DNA of 64,000 bases from DASYSA01 sp036003885 (GTDB lineage: Bacteria; Acidobacteriota; Blastocatellia; UBA7656), in the NCBI GenBank assembly GCA_036003885.1, contig DASYSA010000010.1, forward strand, positions 1-64,000. Reading direction: 5' to 3'. Positions within the stretch are counted from its first letter, which is position 1; every line of letters starts with the position of its first letter. The notes under the pieces were generated by a model, which saw only the letters and a program-made list of their open reading frames with translations, did not search any database and had not been told where the DNA came from. The position numbers and the translations under genes are program-made. Positions 30,347 through 38,346 of this stretch are shown here, piece after piece.

Positions 30347-31210
30347 ATGTCGGAACCCGATCAATCCCACACGCCGCCGCTTGCATATCTAAATCCCGAG
30401 TTTCTCGCCACTCAGGAAGCCAGAATAATTCGAATACTCTCGGAGTACATAGAGCCTGCGGCGCGGCTTCGGCGCTTTCGAGTCCGGGACACAATAGTCT
30501 TCTTCGGCTCTGCGCGTTCGGTCTCGCCGGAGGTTGCGGGCCGAAACCTGGAAGCGGTCAGGGCGGAACTGGTGAAGGCCGGCACACCCACCCCCGAGCT
30601 TCAGGAGGCGGAGGTTCGCGCAATGCAAGCTGTCAGGCTGTCGCGCTACTACGACGACGCGATGGAGCTCGCCCGCCGGATGACAGAATGGTCCAAGGCT
30701 TTGACCGGCGACCGCCACTTCATCATATGCTCAGGCGGCTCGGGCGGAATGATGGAGGCGGCAAATCGCGGAGCTTCGGCAGCCCGAGGCAAGACCATCG
30801 GTCTCAACATCGAGTTGCCGTTCGAGCAAGAGATAAACCCATATGTCTCGCGCGAACTGGTGTTCAACTTTCACTACTTCTTCATGAGGAAATTCTGGTT
30901 CGTCTATCCCGCAAAGGCGCTGGTTGTCTTTCCGGGCGGCTTCGGAACCATGGATGAACTGTTTGAAGTATTGACGCTGATACAGACGAAAATGCCGCGC
31001 AAGGCAATGCCGGTGGTCCTTTTCGGCAGGGAGTTCTGGGACGAGATCCTGAACTTCGACGCGCTGGTCAAGTGGGGAGTCGTTGGCCCATCGGATCTCA
31101 AGATCTTTCATAAGACAGATTCTGTTGACGATGCGTATCAGTACTTGAGCAGCAAGCTTGAAGAACTCTATCTGAGTCCGAAAGGACTGGAGAAGGTGAA
31201 GCTGACCTGA
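30347..31210 (+). CDS. LOG family protein (lysine decarboxylase-like Rossmann fold)
   Basis: A 287-residue cytosolic protein. ICSGGSGGMMEAANRGA and PGGFGTMDELFEVL are the family motifs (PGGxGTxxE). Relatives hydrolyse nucleoside 5'-monophosphates; 'lysine decarboxylase' is a historical misnomer. The ~80-residue N-terminal extension before VFFGSARS occurs in the longer TIGR00730 branch. GAGGAGAACAG precedes ATG 30347. Followed by a convergent ZIP gene. Confidence 0.85.
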   Translation: MSEPDQSHTPPLAYLNPEFLATQEARIIRILSEYIEPAARLRRFRVRDTIVFFGSARSVSPEVAGRNLEAVRAELVKAGTPTPELQEAEVRAMQAVRLSRYYDDAMELARRMTEWSKALTGDRHFIICSGGSGGMMEAANRGASAARGKTIGLNIELPFEQEINPYVSRELVFNFHYFFMRKFWFVYPAKALVVFPGGFGTMDELFEVLTLIQTKMPRKAMPVVLFGREFWDEILNFDALVKWGVVGPSDLKIFHKTDSVDDAYQYLSSKLEELYLSPKGLEKVKLT

Positions 31211-31280
31211 GCGGCGAGAATCGACGGCGTCAGTGTGAGACTTTCAGTGCGATCGTTTCAACGGTGATCCTCGCTGACCC

Positions 31281-32054
31281 TCAATGAATCATGGAGTGGA
31301 GCATCGCCTCAGTTAAATACATGAGCGCGACTCCTGCAAAGACCATCAGTGAGATCTTGATCCCGCCTTCACGCCTGTTGACTTCCGGTATCAGATCAGA
31401 GGCTGCCACGTAGAGTGTCACACCGGCGGAGAGCGGCAGGACATAGAATGAAAGCGGGTGCGAGTATACCGCGAAATCCTTAAAGAACAGCACCAGGGCC
31501 ACTCCGGCGAGAGTGGCAACTCCTATGAGAAGGGCTGACAGACTGGCGCTGCGCCGGTTTCGCCCGGCCGCGAGCATCATCGACGCAACAGTGAAGCCTT
31601 CTGGTACCTTGTGCAGTAGTATCGCTATGAAGACAAGCACGCCGAGTTCGCGGCTGACGAGGGAAGCGACCGCAATTGAGACGCCGTCGAAGAAGGCGTG
31701 CACCGTGAGCGCACCGACTCCAGCTAGGGCCGCGTGCTGAGCAAGCATCGCCTCTTCGTGAGTCTCTTCGCCGAAGTGAAAGTGAGGAGCCAGGGTATGT
31801 TCAGCCAGCTGGATCAGTAGATAGCCGGCCAGGAGCCACATCATCGGCTCAGTCGCCTGGCCCGACCATTGTTGTACGCTCTCAGGAATGATCTTCAGGA
31901 AGACCGCCGCCAACATGAAGCCGGCTCCAAGGGCGATCAGATATCTCAGAGTGGCCTGGCCAAGGCGCCGGGAAGATACGAGAAGACCTCCAAGGAAATT
32001 CGCAAGCGCGGCTGCGAGCCCGTAGCCAATTATTAATGAGGTGCCCTTTCCCAT
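31281..32054 (-). CDS. ZIP family metal transporter
   Basis: A 257-residue inner-membrane importer for Zn2+ or a similar divalent metal. The paired signature motifs are HAFFDGVSIA (TM4) and LLHKVPEGF (TM5). A His/Glu-rich loop (HFHFGEETHEE, about 90-105) lies between TM3 and TM4. Around eight TM segments. Convergent with the LOG gene. No Zur-like box is evident upstream. Confidence 0.88.
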   Translation of the reverse strand: MGKGTSLIIGYGLAAALANFLGGLLVSSRRLGQATLRYLIALGAGFMLAAVFLKIIPESVQQWSGQATEPMMWLLAGYLLIQLAEHTLAPHFHFGEETHEEAMLAQHAALAGVGALTVHAFFDGVSIAVASLVSRELGVLVFIAILLHKVPEGFTVASMMLAAGRNRRSASLSALLIGVATLAGVALVLFFKDFAVYSHPLSFYVLPLSAGVTLYVAASDLIPEVNRREGGIKISLMVFAGVALMYLTEAMLHSMIH

Positions 32055-32423
32055 TCAACGCTCCGCTTCGACCAAAGGCTCGCAATATAGCATACCTGCT
32101 CACTCCGCCGGAGCTTTAGCAACCTGTCTCCGCGTCCCGGCTCAGGCATCGCCATGCGGAGCGGCGGAATTCTATGGGGCCTCGGCCGGATATGCAAGAT
32201 ATATGCTGGGGTAAGAGAAGATACGCAGCGCCGTAGTCACAAGCGCGAAGTCAGCTTGCCCTGACGATGCAATCCGGGAACAATGTCAACGGGTCGCCCA
32301 GGTCGCAGAACCTGCACCTGCCTGCGCCTGATTGTAGGCCCTCTTCCCTCTCACTCAGATACGCAGAGCGCTACTTGACAAGATGCCAAGAGCACCAATG
32401 TTCAGGTTTAAATAAGGAGGCAT
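32055..32423. other. Intergenic region, no gene seen
   Basis: About 370 bp between the divergent ZIP gene and the next plus-strand gene. I see no convincing coding region, RNA gene or consensus promoter. The last bases hold AAGGAGG, the ribosome-binding site of the next gene. Confidence 0.4.
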
Positions 32424-32996
32424 ATGAAAACATCAGTGATGGGTCCCGCCCTGTGCCTGGCTGCGCTCGTCCTTCTGACGCCCCATCGGGCATTTTGCCA
32501 ATCGAGCGATAAGCCTGCCCCGACCTCTTCCGTTTCAGAGAAGGTACTGCGGGACATCTTCAACGAAGTGCACCTCCTCCGGGTCGAGATGCTCCGCACT
32601 AGCGTCAATAACTATCGATCGCAGATCCTGCTCAACCGTATCAAGGTTGAGCAAGACCAGGTGGCCCGACTCACGCGCGAGATGAACGACATTCAAGACA
32701 AGGTTGTCGCGATAAGGGGACAACAGACAAAAGGGAAAGGCGGCCTCGAGGAGCTGGTAAAAAAGAAAGACGCAGGGATCGTGGCGCCCGAATTCGTGAA
32801 TGCGCTGACACTCGAGCTGGAGGAATTAGGGCAGCGCGAGGAAGCCCTCTTGAACATGGAGTCCCGGGTCGCCGCGGAGCTTGATTCGGCAAGAGCCAAA
32901 CTGGCAGAACTCGATACTCGTTTGAATGAAATAGAGCGAGAGATGGTCGCGCCGGGAGCGGGTGCCGATGAGAAGCCGCCTAAAAGGCGGCGATAA
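32424..32996 (+). CDS. Exported coiled-coil protein of unknown function
   Basis: A 190-residue protein with a signal peptide ending near AFCQS (about residue 21). The rest is predicted helical with heptad-like Leu spacing and many Glu/Arg/Lys residues, a long coiled coil (about 35-175), then a basic tail KPPKRRR. AAGGAGGCAT precedes ATG 32424, a strong start. Organisation resembles the protein at 59655-60302, so they may be paralogues. I do not recognise a family. Confidence 0.7.
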   Translation: MKTSVMGPALCLAALVLLTPHRAFCQSSDKPAPTSSVSEKVLRDIFNEVHLLRVEMLRTSVNNYRSQILLNRIKVEQDQVARLTREMNDIQDKVVAIRGQQTKGKGGLEELVKKKDAGIVAPEFVNALTLELEELGQREEALLNMESRVAAELDSARAKLAELDTRLNEIEREMVAPGAGADEKPPKRRR

Positions 32997-33705
32997 GCAA
33001 CGCAGAAGATCGGGAAAGAGGGGTCGTCAGATGCTGCTCGACGAGCCCCAGAGCACCCTATTGTGCACAACGAGAAAGTTGTGTTCTAAGACCTCCTTCA
33101 TTCGAGTCAGGAAAACGTCCAACTGTCAAAATCGCATCCAACCCTCTTCTCGATCGGCAGAGTTGAGGACTGCTCGATACTCGCTGCGTTACGTGCGGAT
33201 GGGGCAGGGCATCACCTTGATGGGGGAGAATCACTTTACGTATGCAAATAATTCACTGCGCGTACAGCCTCGCACCCAAATTTACCTAGTTGCGTTGACG
33301 GCGCAACCAGTCGACCGGACGCTAAGTCTCTTGCAAACAGGCAGTTTAGGCTCAAAAGTTGGGCCTTCTGCTGCTCACAATCAGCTTAAATCTCTGAAAC
33401 GTATGTGTTTACACCGAATCCGGAAGTTTTCAAAACTGTTGCACGGCGATTGCGAAGCAAGTGGCGGACGGAGTTGGTTCCGGATCGGACAATGCTATTT
33501 GAATGTGATTTTTGACCGCGAGACCGGTGATGAGGCATCTGATGCTTCGCCGGCCTCAGCTGTTTGAACTTGCAGTGGTCGGGACCTTATCCCGAATTCT
33601 GCCAGAGCCGGGTGTTTTCCATTAACCAGGGGGAAATGGATCTCTCCGGCCTTCAATCCACATGAAGCAATTTTCAGCCTGCTCCCTTAGGCTGTAGGAG
33701 GACAT
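32997..33705. other. Long intergenic region, no supported gene
   Basis: About 700 bp with lower GC than the surrounding genes. An open frame runs 32962-33567 but it has no ribosome-binding site, overlaps the previous gene and yields an unlikely composition (many Arg/Ser/Cys). Several short hairpins exist. The end holds GTAGGAGGACAT for the OmpA-like gene. A non-coding RNA is possible but not shown. Confidence 0.4.
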
Positions 33706-34722
33706 ATGAAAAGACTTTCGAGCTTGAAGGCCGTCGTGGTATTGCTGAGCCTGACGTTAAGCGGTGCGGTGATGGCCCAACAGTCCGGACCGAATACTTC
33801 GCACAAGACCCAGGTCAACGCGGGCACAAAGATGAAGGTCAAGGGCGTCATCATCAAGCGCGATGACAGCAGCTTCTTCTTGCGTGACCAGACGGGATCC
33901 GAGTTGACGGTGCGTTTGGCGGCAAACACCAAATTGGAAGAGAAAAAGGGCAATCCATTCCGGGGCGGCAAGAAGTATACGATGGCTCAGGTGACCCGAG
34001 GTCTGACTGTCGAAGTAGAGGGACGGGGTGATGCTTCGGGAGATCTTGTTGCCGATAAGATCAAGTTCTCGGATGACGATTTGAAAGTCGCCGTCAGTAT
34101 CGACTCTCAAGTTGTGCCTCTTGAGAATAGATTTGTCACCGCAGAGAATCGGATGACGCGAACCGAGCAAAATGCAGAGCGACTGTCGGGTCAGTTAGAG
34201 GAGCTGGGTCAGGTTGCCAACCTCGCAAAAGGAGGGGCTGCGGCAGCTCAGGATACCGCCGATGCCGCAGTTGAAGGCGTCAACAAGACCAACGATCGCA
34301 TCTCATCGCTCGACGACTATGAAGTGAAGAAGAGCAGTACGATCAACTTCAAAGTTGCCAGCGCGGTATTGAGTCCGGAAGCCAAGACGATGCTCGACGA
34401 TCTCGCTACGCAGGCCAAGAACGAGCGCGGATTCGTTATCGAAGTCCGAGGGTTTGCCTCAGCCGATGGTTCCGAGAATCGGAATCGACAGTTGAGCCAG
34501 CGCAGGTCAGACGCCATCGTTCGCTATCTCGCCGAGACCCACGACATACCGCTGCGTAGGATTATTTTGCCGTACGGCTACGGCGAGGCAATGCCGATTG
34601 CCGATAATGCCACGCGTGAGGGACGTATGGAGAATCGGCGCGCCGAGGTGAAAATTCTGGTGAGCCGCGGTATCGGGTCGTCAGTCAATGTGAACCGCCC
34701 GGTCAGTTCCACTCGTGAATAA
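33706..34722 (+). CDS. OmpA/MotB-domain outer-envelope protein
   Basis: A 338-residue protein with a signal peptide (about 1-25, ending AVMAQ). The N-terminal part (about 38-130) is a beta-rich region resembling DUF5666-type domains (KGVIIKRDDSSFFLRD). A short coiled coil (about 140-200) leads to a C-terminal OmpA-like peptidoglycan-binding domain with INFKVASAVLSPEAK, GFASADGS and NRQLSQRRSDAIVRYL. It probably ties the outer membrane to the cell wall. TAGGAGGACAT precedes the ATG. Confidence 0.87.
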   Translation: MKRLSSLKAVVVLLSLTLSGAVMAQQSGPNTSHKTQVNAGTKMKVKGVIIKRDDSSFFLRDQTGSELTVRLAANTKLEEKKGNPFRGGKKYTMAQVTRGLTVEVEGRGDASGDLVADKIKFSDDDLKVAVSIDSQVVPLENRFVTAENRMTRTEQNAERLSGQLEELGQVANLAKGGAAAAQDTADAAVEGVNKTNDRISSLDDYEVKKSSTINFKVASAVLSPEAKTMLDDLATQAKNERGFVIEVRGFASADGSENRNRQLSQRRSDAIVRYLAETHDIPLRRIILPYGYGEAMPIADNATREGRMENRRAEVKILVSRGIGSSVNVNRPVSSTRE

Positions 34723-34879
34723 GTAGCCACGAGAAGCGGCTCGACGATGGGGCGTGATCGTGAATCCCGAGGTCAGCACGGGCCATCCGGCGCAGTGGAT
34801 CGGATAGTCAGGCTTTCTGCGGATTTCATGATCACGCCTCAACTGTCATTATGGACTCGTCATTATGGAGGGAGGACGC

Positions 34880-35926
34880 GTGAACTTGCGACTGCAATCG
34901 CTGATCATACTTCTAATCTTAGTGTCGGGTCTGATCTCCCTCACTGTGGGAATTGCACCTCCACCCGCCGTCTGCGAGGCAGCGACCCAGGCCCAATCCG
35001 CACCTCAGACTGGATCCCAACAGAAACCAACGCAGGATCAGAAACCAACGCAGGATCAAAAACCAACGCAGGATCAAGATGAAGTATTGCGACTCAGTTC
35101 ACGGCTGGTGATGGTACCGGTATCGGCGTCCGACGCCGCCGGGCGACCGGTCCGAGATCTCAGCCCAGGGGATTTCGTGATTGAGGAGGAAGGCCGGCCC
35201 CAGCGGATCGTTGCTCTGGGAGAGCCCGGTAAGGCTCCCATTGATATCGCCCTTTTGTTCGATATTTCGGGAAGCATTCACGGACAGTTCCGCTTCGAAC
35301 AGGAGGCGGCTGTGCGCTTTATCAACGAAGTGCTGAAACCCCGAGACGCAGTATCCATCTTTTCGATAGGAGTTACTCCCAGACTTGTTACGGCACGCAC
35401 CACGAGCGCTGAAGAGGCTGTCGCGGGTTTGACTTCCATCGGCGCGGCGAAGGAACCAACCGCCTTCTTCGATTCGCTTGTCGAGGCAGCGGTCTATCTC
35501 GGGAAAAACGCGGATGGTGGAAGCCGGCGGGTGCTGGTGGTGATCTCCGACGGTGAAGAGAACCACAGCAAGCGGAATAGTCTGAGCGAGGCACTCCGAG
35601 AGTTGCAGAAGAACGACTGTCTCTTCTATTCAATCAATCCGAGCGGTTCGGCTATCGCCCTGAATACAATAAGCATGAAAGGACAGAGCTTTATGGAATC
35701 GATGTCGTCGCAGACCGGCGGCAAGGCTTTCGTTCCCGAAAAGCTCGAAGATCTGCACGCTGTGTTCCGCCAGATAGCGGACGAACTTCAAGCGCAGTAT
35801 CTGTTCGGATACTATTCTACGGATGAACGGGCCGATGGTGGATTCAGGAAAATCACGGTTCGGGCCCCCACAAGGTCTGACCTGCGGGTCCGGGCACGGC
35901 AGGGCTACTATGCCCCGAAGGCCTAA
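34880..35926 (+). CDS. Acidobacterial-type VWFA domain protein, exported
   Basis: A 348-residue secreted or periplasmic protein. After a signal peptide and a QKPTQD linker comes a beta-sandwich (LVMVPVSASDAAGRPVRDL), then a von Willebrand A domain with MIDAS motif DISGS. LFGYYSTDERADGGFRKI and the C-terminal RARQGYYAP are marks of the VWFA-related family (TIGR03436) found almost only in Acidobacteria, a taxon clue. GTG 34880 has GGGAGGAC 5 nt upstream, better than ATG 34865, which lies inside that region. Role unknown; adhesion or protein interaction is likely. Confidence 0.87.
   Translation: MNLRLQSLIILLILVSGLISLTVGIAPPPAVCEAATQAQSAPQTGSQQKPTQDQKPTQDQKPTQDQDEVLRLSSRLVMVPVSASDAAGRPVRDLSPGDFVIEEEGRPQRIVALGEPGKAPIDIALLFDISGSIHGQFRFEQEAAVRFINEVLKPRDAVSIFSIGVTPRLVTARTTSAEEAVAGLTSIGAAKEPTAFFDSLVEAAVYLGKNADGGSRRVLVVISDGEENHSKRNSLSEALRELQKNDCLFYSINPSGSAIALNTISMKGQSFMESMSSQTGGKAFVPEKLEDLHAVFRQIADELQAQYLFGYYSTDERADGGFRKITVRAPTRSDLRVRARQGYYAPKA
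35021..35074 (+). repeat. 18-bp tandem repeat, three copies, coding for QKPTQD
   Basis: Units start at 35021, 35039 and 35057. They differ at one position (CAG versus CAA). They encode the linker between signal peptide and folded domain, so copy number could vary between strains without breaking frame. Confidence 0.9.
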
Positions 35927-36172
35927 TCCTCTGACCTCAGAGGAGTACCGCCAGCCTGGAGAATTCCAAATTACTCTGCTCGAAAGCGGACCATTGCGGA
36001 CGCTTCTCCCCGCGCTTGGGTTGAGTCTGCGATTCGATTGTCGTCCCATCCCCTTTCGCCTCTCTCAAGACGCTCGGTGCGCGACTCTTCCCTCCTCTCG
36101 GAATCGCACTCGATCCCCGGTTGAGACACCCCTCAAATCCTTGGAACTTATTCCCCCTACAGAATTTCCCTC

Positions 36173-36201
36173 TTGACACTGCCCCCTATCTGACGTACGA
36201 T
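36173..36201 (+). promoter_or_regulatory. Promoter of the dcw cluster (PmraZ)
   Basis: TTGACA (36173-36178) and TACGAT (36196-36201) with a 17-bp spacer. Transcription would start around 36208, at the edge of the MraZ repeats. The 246 bp between the VWFA gene and this promoter hold no gene that I can see. Confidence 0.85.
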
Positions 36202-36210
36202 ACGCGGGCA

Positions 36211-36235
36211 GTGGACCAAAGTGGAACGAAGTGGG
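36211..36235 (+). promoter_or_regulatory. Three MraZ-binding direct repeats
   Basis: GTGGA at 36211, GTGGA at 36221 and GTGGG at 36231 are spaced exactly 10 bp (5-bp box plus 5-bp spacer). MraZ in E. coli and Mycoplasma binds such TGGG/GTGGG repeats in its own promoter. Their position just downstream of the -10 box fits autorepression. Confidence 0.85.
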
Positions 36236-36290
36236 ATAGCCCGAAAGAGCCCTGGAATCTGAGACACAAAACGGGGGCTCGAGGCTGGCG

Positions 36291-36731
36291 ATGCTTAGAG
36301 GCAGCTACACGGTAAAGATGGACGAGAAGGGGCGCATAAAGTTGCCCGCTGCCTACCGTCGCTATGTCGAAGAGCATTACGGGTCTGAGTTCTACGTTAC
36401 CAGTCTGACCGGCGAATATGCTCGCCTGTATCCTATGCCCGAATGGCTCAACATTGAAGAGAAGCTCCAGTCGAGGGGCACTATGGACTCAGCAGTGAGG
36501 AAGTTCCTGGATCGTACGAACTACTATGGTCAGTTGGCCGAGATGGACACGCAGGGCCGGCTTCTGGTTCATCCGCTGCTTCGCTCTAACGCTGAGCTGC
36601 TCGGCGACGTCACCGTTCTCGGCTATCTGCAATACCTCGAAGTATGGGAACTCGATCGCTTTAGAGCTCGGATGGATGCTGACCCCTACACTGCGGAGGA
36701 TGCGGCCAGCCTGGCTCTGCTAGGCATTTAG
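36291..36731 (+). CDS. mraZ: Transcriptional regulator MraZ
   Basis: SpoVT/AbrB-like ring-forming DNA-binding protein, first gene of the dcw cluster. It has two repeats of the swapped-hairpin fold: MDEKGRIKLPAAYR near residue 10 and MDTQGRLLVHPLLR near residue 84. Length 146. It should bind the three repeats 56 bp upstream and control its own operon. rsmH follows after 46 bp. Confidence 0.96.
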   Translation: MLRGSYTVKMDEKGRIKLPAAYRRYVEEHYGSEFYVTSLTGEYARLYPMPEWLNIEEKLQSRGTMDSAVRKFLDRTNYYGQLAEMDTQGRLLVHPLLRSNAELLGDVTVLGYLQYLEVWELDRFRARMDADPYTAEDAASLALLGI

Positions 36732-36777
36732 TGCACAACTGCCCCTTTGGCGCGAAGCGCACCCTGATGGGAATGGG

Positions 36778-37794
36778 ATGGCTCGAGATATCCACGGCGA
36801 AGGTCAGGCTCACGAGCCTGTACTTCTCGACGAGGTCATTCATTGGCTTCGACCAGAAACCGGGGGGACGTTCGTTGACTGCACGGTAGGGCTGGGCGGC
36901 CACGCGGAGGCCTTGCTGGCTGCTTCAGCGGCGACCCGCGTCATTGGCATCGATCGCGACCCCGAAGCTCTGGCGCTTGCCAAACAGAGGCTGGCCATGT
37001 TCGAGCCGAGGTTTCGAGCTGCTAACGCCAACTTCAGCGACGTCGGTACGGTGCTCGCAGAGATGGGTGAGCGCGATGTCAGTGGGATGCTGGCGGACCT
37101 CGGCGTGTCTTCACTACAGTTTGACAAGGCTGAGAGAGGTTTCAGTTTCGCCGCCGATGCGCCGCTCGATATGCGAATGAATCAGAGCGAAGGGCAGACC
37201 GCAGCCGATCTGATAAATCGCCTGCCTGAAGCAGAGCTGGCCGATTTGATCTTTGAGTATGGCGAAGAGCGGGGCGCTCGCAGGATTGCGCGGGCCATCG
37301 TGAAAGCGCGACAGAAGCAGACGGTAACGACTACGGGAGAACTTGCAACTCTGGTGATTCGCGCGCTCAACGTTCCGGGCCGATGGCGGATACATCCGGC
37401 GACTCGCACATTCCAGGCCTTGCGCATCGCGGTGAACAGGGAGTTGCAGGCACTCCAGAGCTTCATCCCGGCGGCGCTGTCCGTGCTTGGACCGAAAGGG
37501 AGACTGGCCATTATTTCGTTTCATTCGCTGGAAGACAGAATCGTGAAGCGAAGTCTTCAGCTCGAATCCGGCCGTTGCCTCTGTCACGTTCGAGCTCAAG
37601 GCACTGGAGTCATCCGGGCAGCTGACCTCCCTGAACCAGAACGTTCGAACGACGGCGACCTGATCTGCTCTCGCTGTGGAGCGCGCAGACGGGTCGAGGT
37701 GCTAACCCGCAAACCGGTCCGCGCAAGCCGCGAAGAGATCGCGCGCAACCCGCGTTCGCGGAGCGCACTTCTCCGAGTATGCGAAAGATTGTAG
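36778..37794 (+). CDS. rsmH: 16S rRNA (cytosine-1402-N4)-methyltransferase RsmH
   Basis: SAM-dependent methyltransferase acting on C1402 in the ribosomal P site. HEPVLLDEVIHWLRP opens the protein. The SAM site is FVDCTVGLGGHAEALL with GIDRDPEAL, and the DLGVSSLQFD, RGFSFAADAPLDMRM and SFHSLEDRIVK motifs follow. Length 338. Normal position after mraZ. Confidence 0.96.
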   Translation: MARDIHGEGQAHEPVLLDEVIHWLRPETGGTFVDCTVGLGGHAEALLAASAATRVIGIDRDPEALALAKQRLAMFEPRFRAANANFSDVGTVLAEMGERDVSGMLADLGVSSLQFDKAERGFSFAADAPLDMRMNQSEGQTAADLINRLPEAELADLIFEYGEERGARRIARAIVKARQKQTVTTTGELATLVIRALNVPGRWRIHPATRTFQALRIAVNRELQALQSFIPAALSVLGPKGRLAIISFHSLEDRIVKRSLQLESGRCLCHVRAQGTGVIRAADLPEPERSNDGDLICSRCGARRRVEVLTRKPVRASREEIARNPRSRSALLRVCERL

Positions 37795-37877
37795 CAGGAT
37801 TTTTGAAGACCCGACTGTAAGCCCCAGGGTCAAACAGGGCAGCAGGCAGTTTCGATGGAAGGCCGAGAAACTCCGGG

Positions 37878-37901
37878 GTGAGCCGTTTTCATCTGGCTCA
37901 C
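37878..37901 (+). other. Small hairpin between rsmH and ftsL
   Basis: GTGAGCC (37878-37884) pairs with GGCTCAC (37895-37901) around a 10-nt loop, followed by TCGGCTCATCTTTT. It could be a weak terminator or processing site in the 165-bp gap. Confidence 0.35.
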
Positions 37902-37959
37902 TCGGCTCATCTTTTCATCATAAGCGCAACGCCCCGATTACACCGTTGAGGCAAGCTTT

Positions 37960-38319
37960 ATGACTGATCGTTTTTTCCCACACAAACCGATCCAGAACTC
38001 TCGCGTAGCGCGTCCCATTAGCGCTCACATTTTCGTTTGGCTCGCCATAATCGCAGTGGCCGGAGCGCTGATCTCGTGCGGATTCATCATCAGCGCGGGC
38101 CAGCACTTCGATGCGGTTAAGATCGGCTATGAGAACGAGGATCTTAGACGACAGACCGCAGAACTGGAAGAGCGGAAACGGCAACTCGAGACCGAGCGGG
38201 CTCGTGAATCGTCTCCTATTGAAATCGAGCGTCGCGCGAAACGACTCGGGCTGCAGCGGCCGGGTTCGGGAAGAAAAGAGATTCGCCGCCCGGCCCAGGT
38301 TGCCGGGGACAAGAAGTAG
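37960..38319 (+). CDS. ftsL: Cell division protein FtsL-like
   Basis: Bitopic septal protein of the FtsQLB complex. It has a short cytoplasmic N-terminus, one TM segment (about 24-48), then a periplasmic coiled coil (NEDLRRQTAELEERKRQLE) and the short conserved ERRAKRLGLQRP end. Length 119. The assignment rests on topology plus its place between rsmH and ftsI, since FtsL sequences diverge strongly. Confidence 0.85.
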   Translation: MTDRFFPHKPIQNSRVARPISAHIFVWLAIIAVAGALISCGFIISAGQHFDAVKIGYENEDLRRQTAELEERKRQLETERARESSPIEIERRAKRLGLQRPGSGRKEIRRPAQVAGDKK

Positions 38320-38346
38320 CCTTAAACCGCGACGAGGACCATAAGA

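Noticed and set aside
32962..33567. 201-codon open frame after the coiled-coil gene
   Set aside because: No ribosome-binding site, overlaps the previous gene in another frame, and residue composition is unlike real proteins of this genome.
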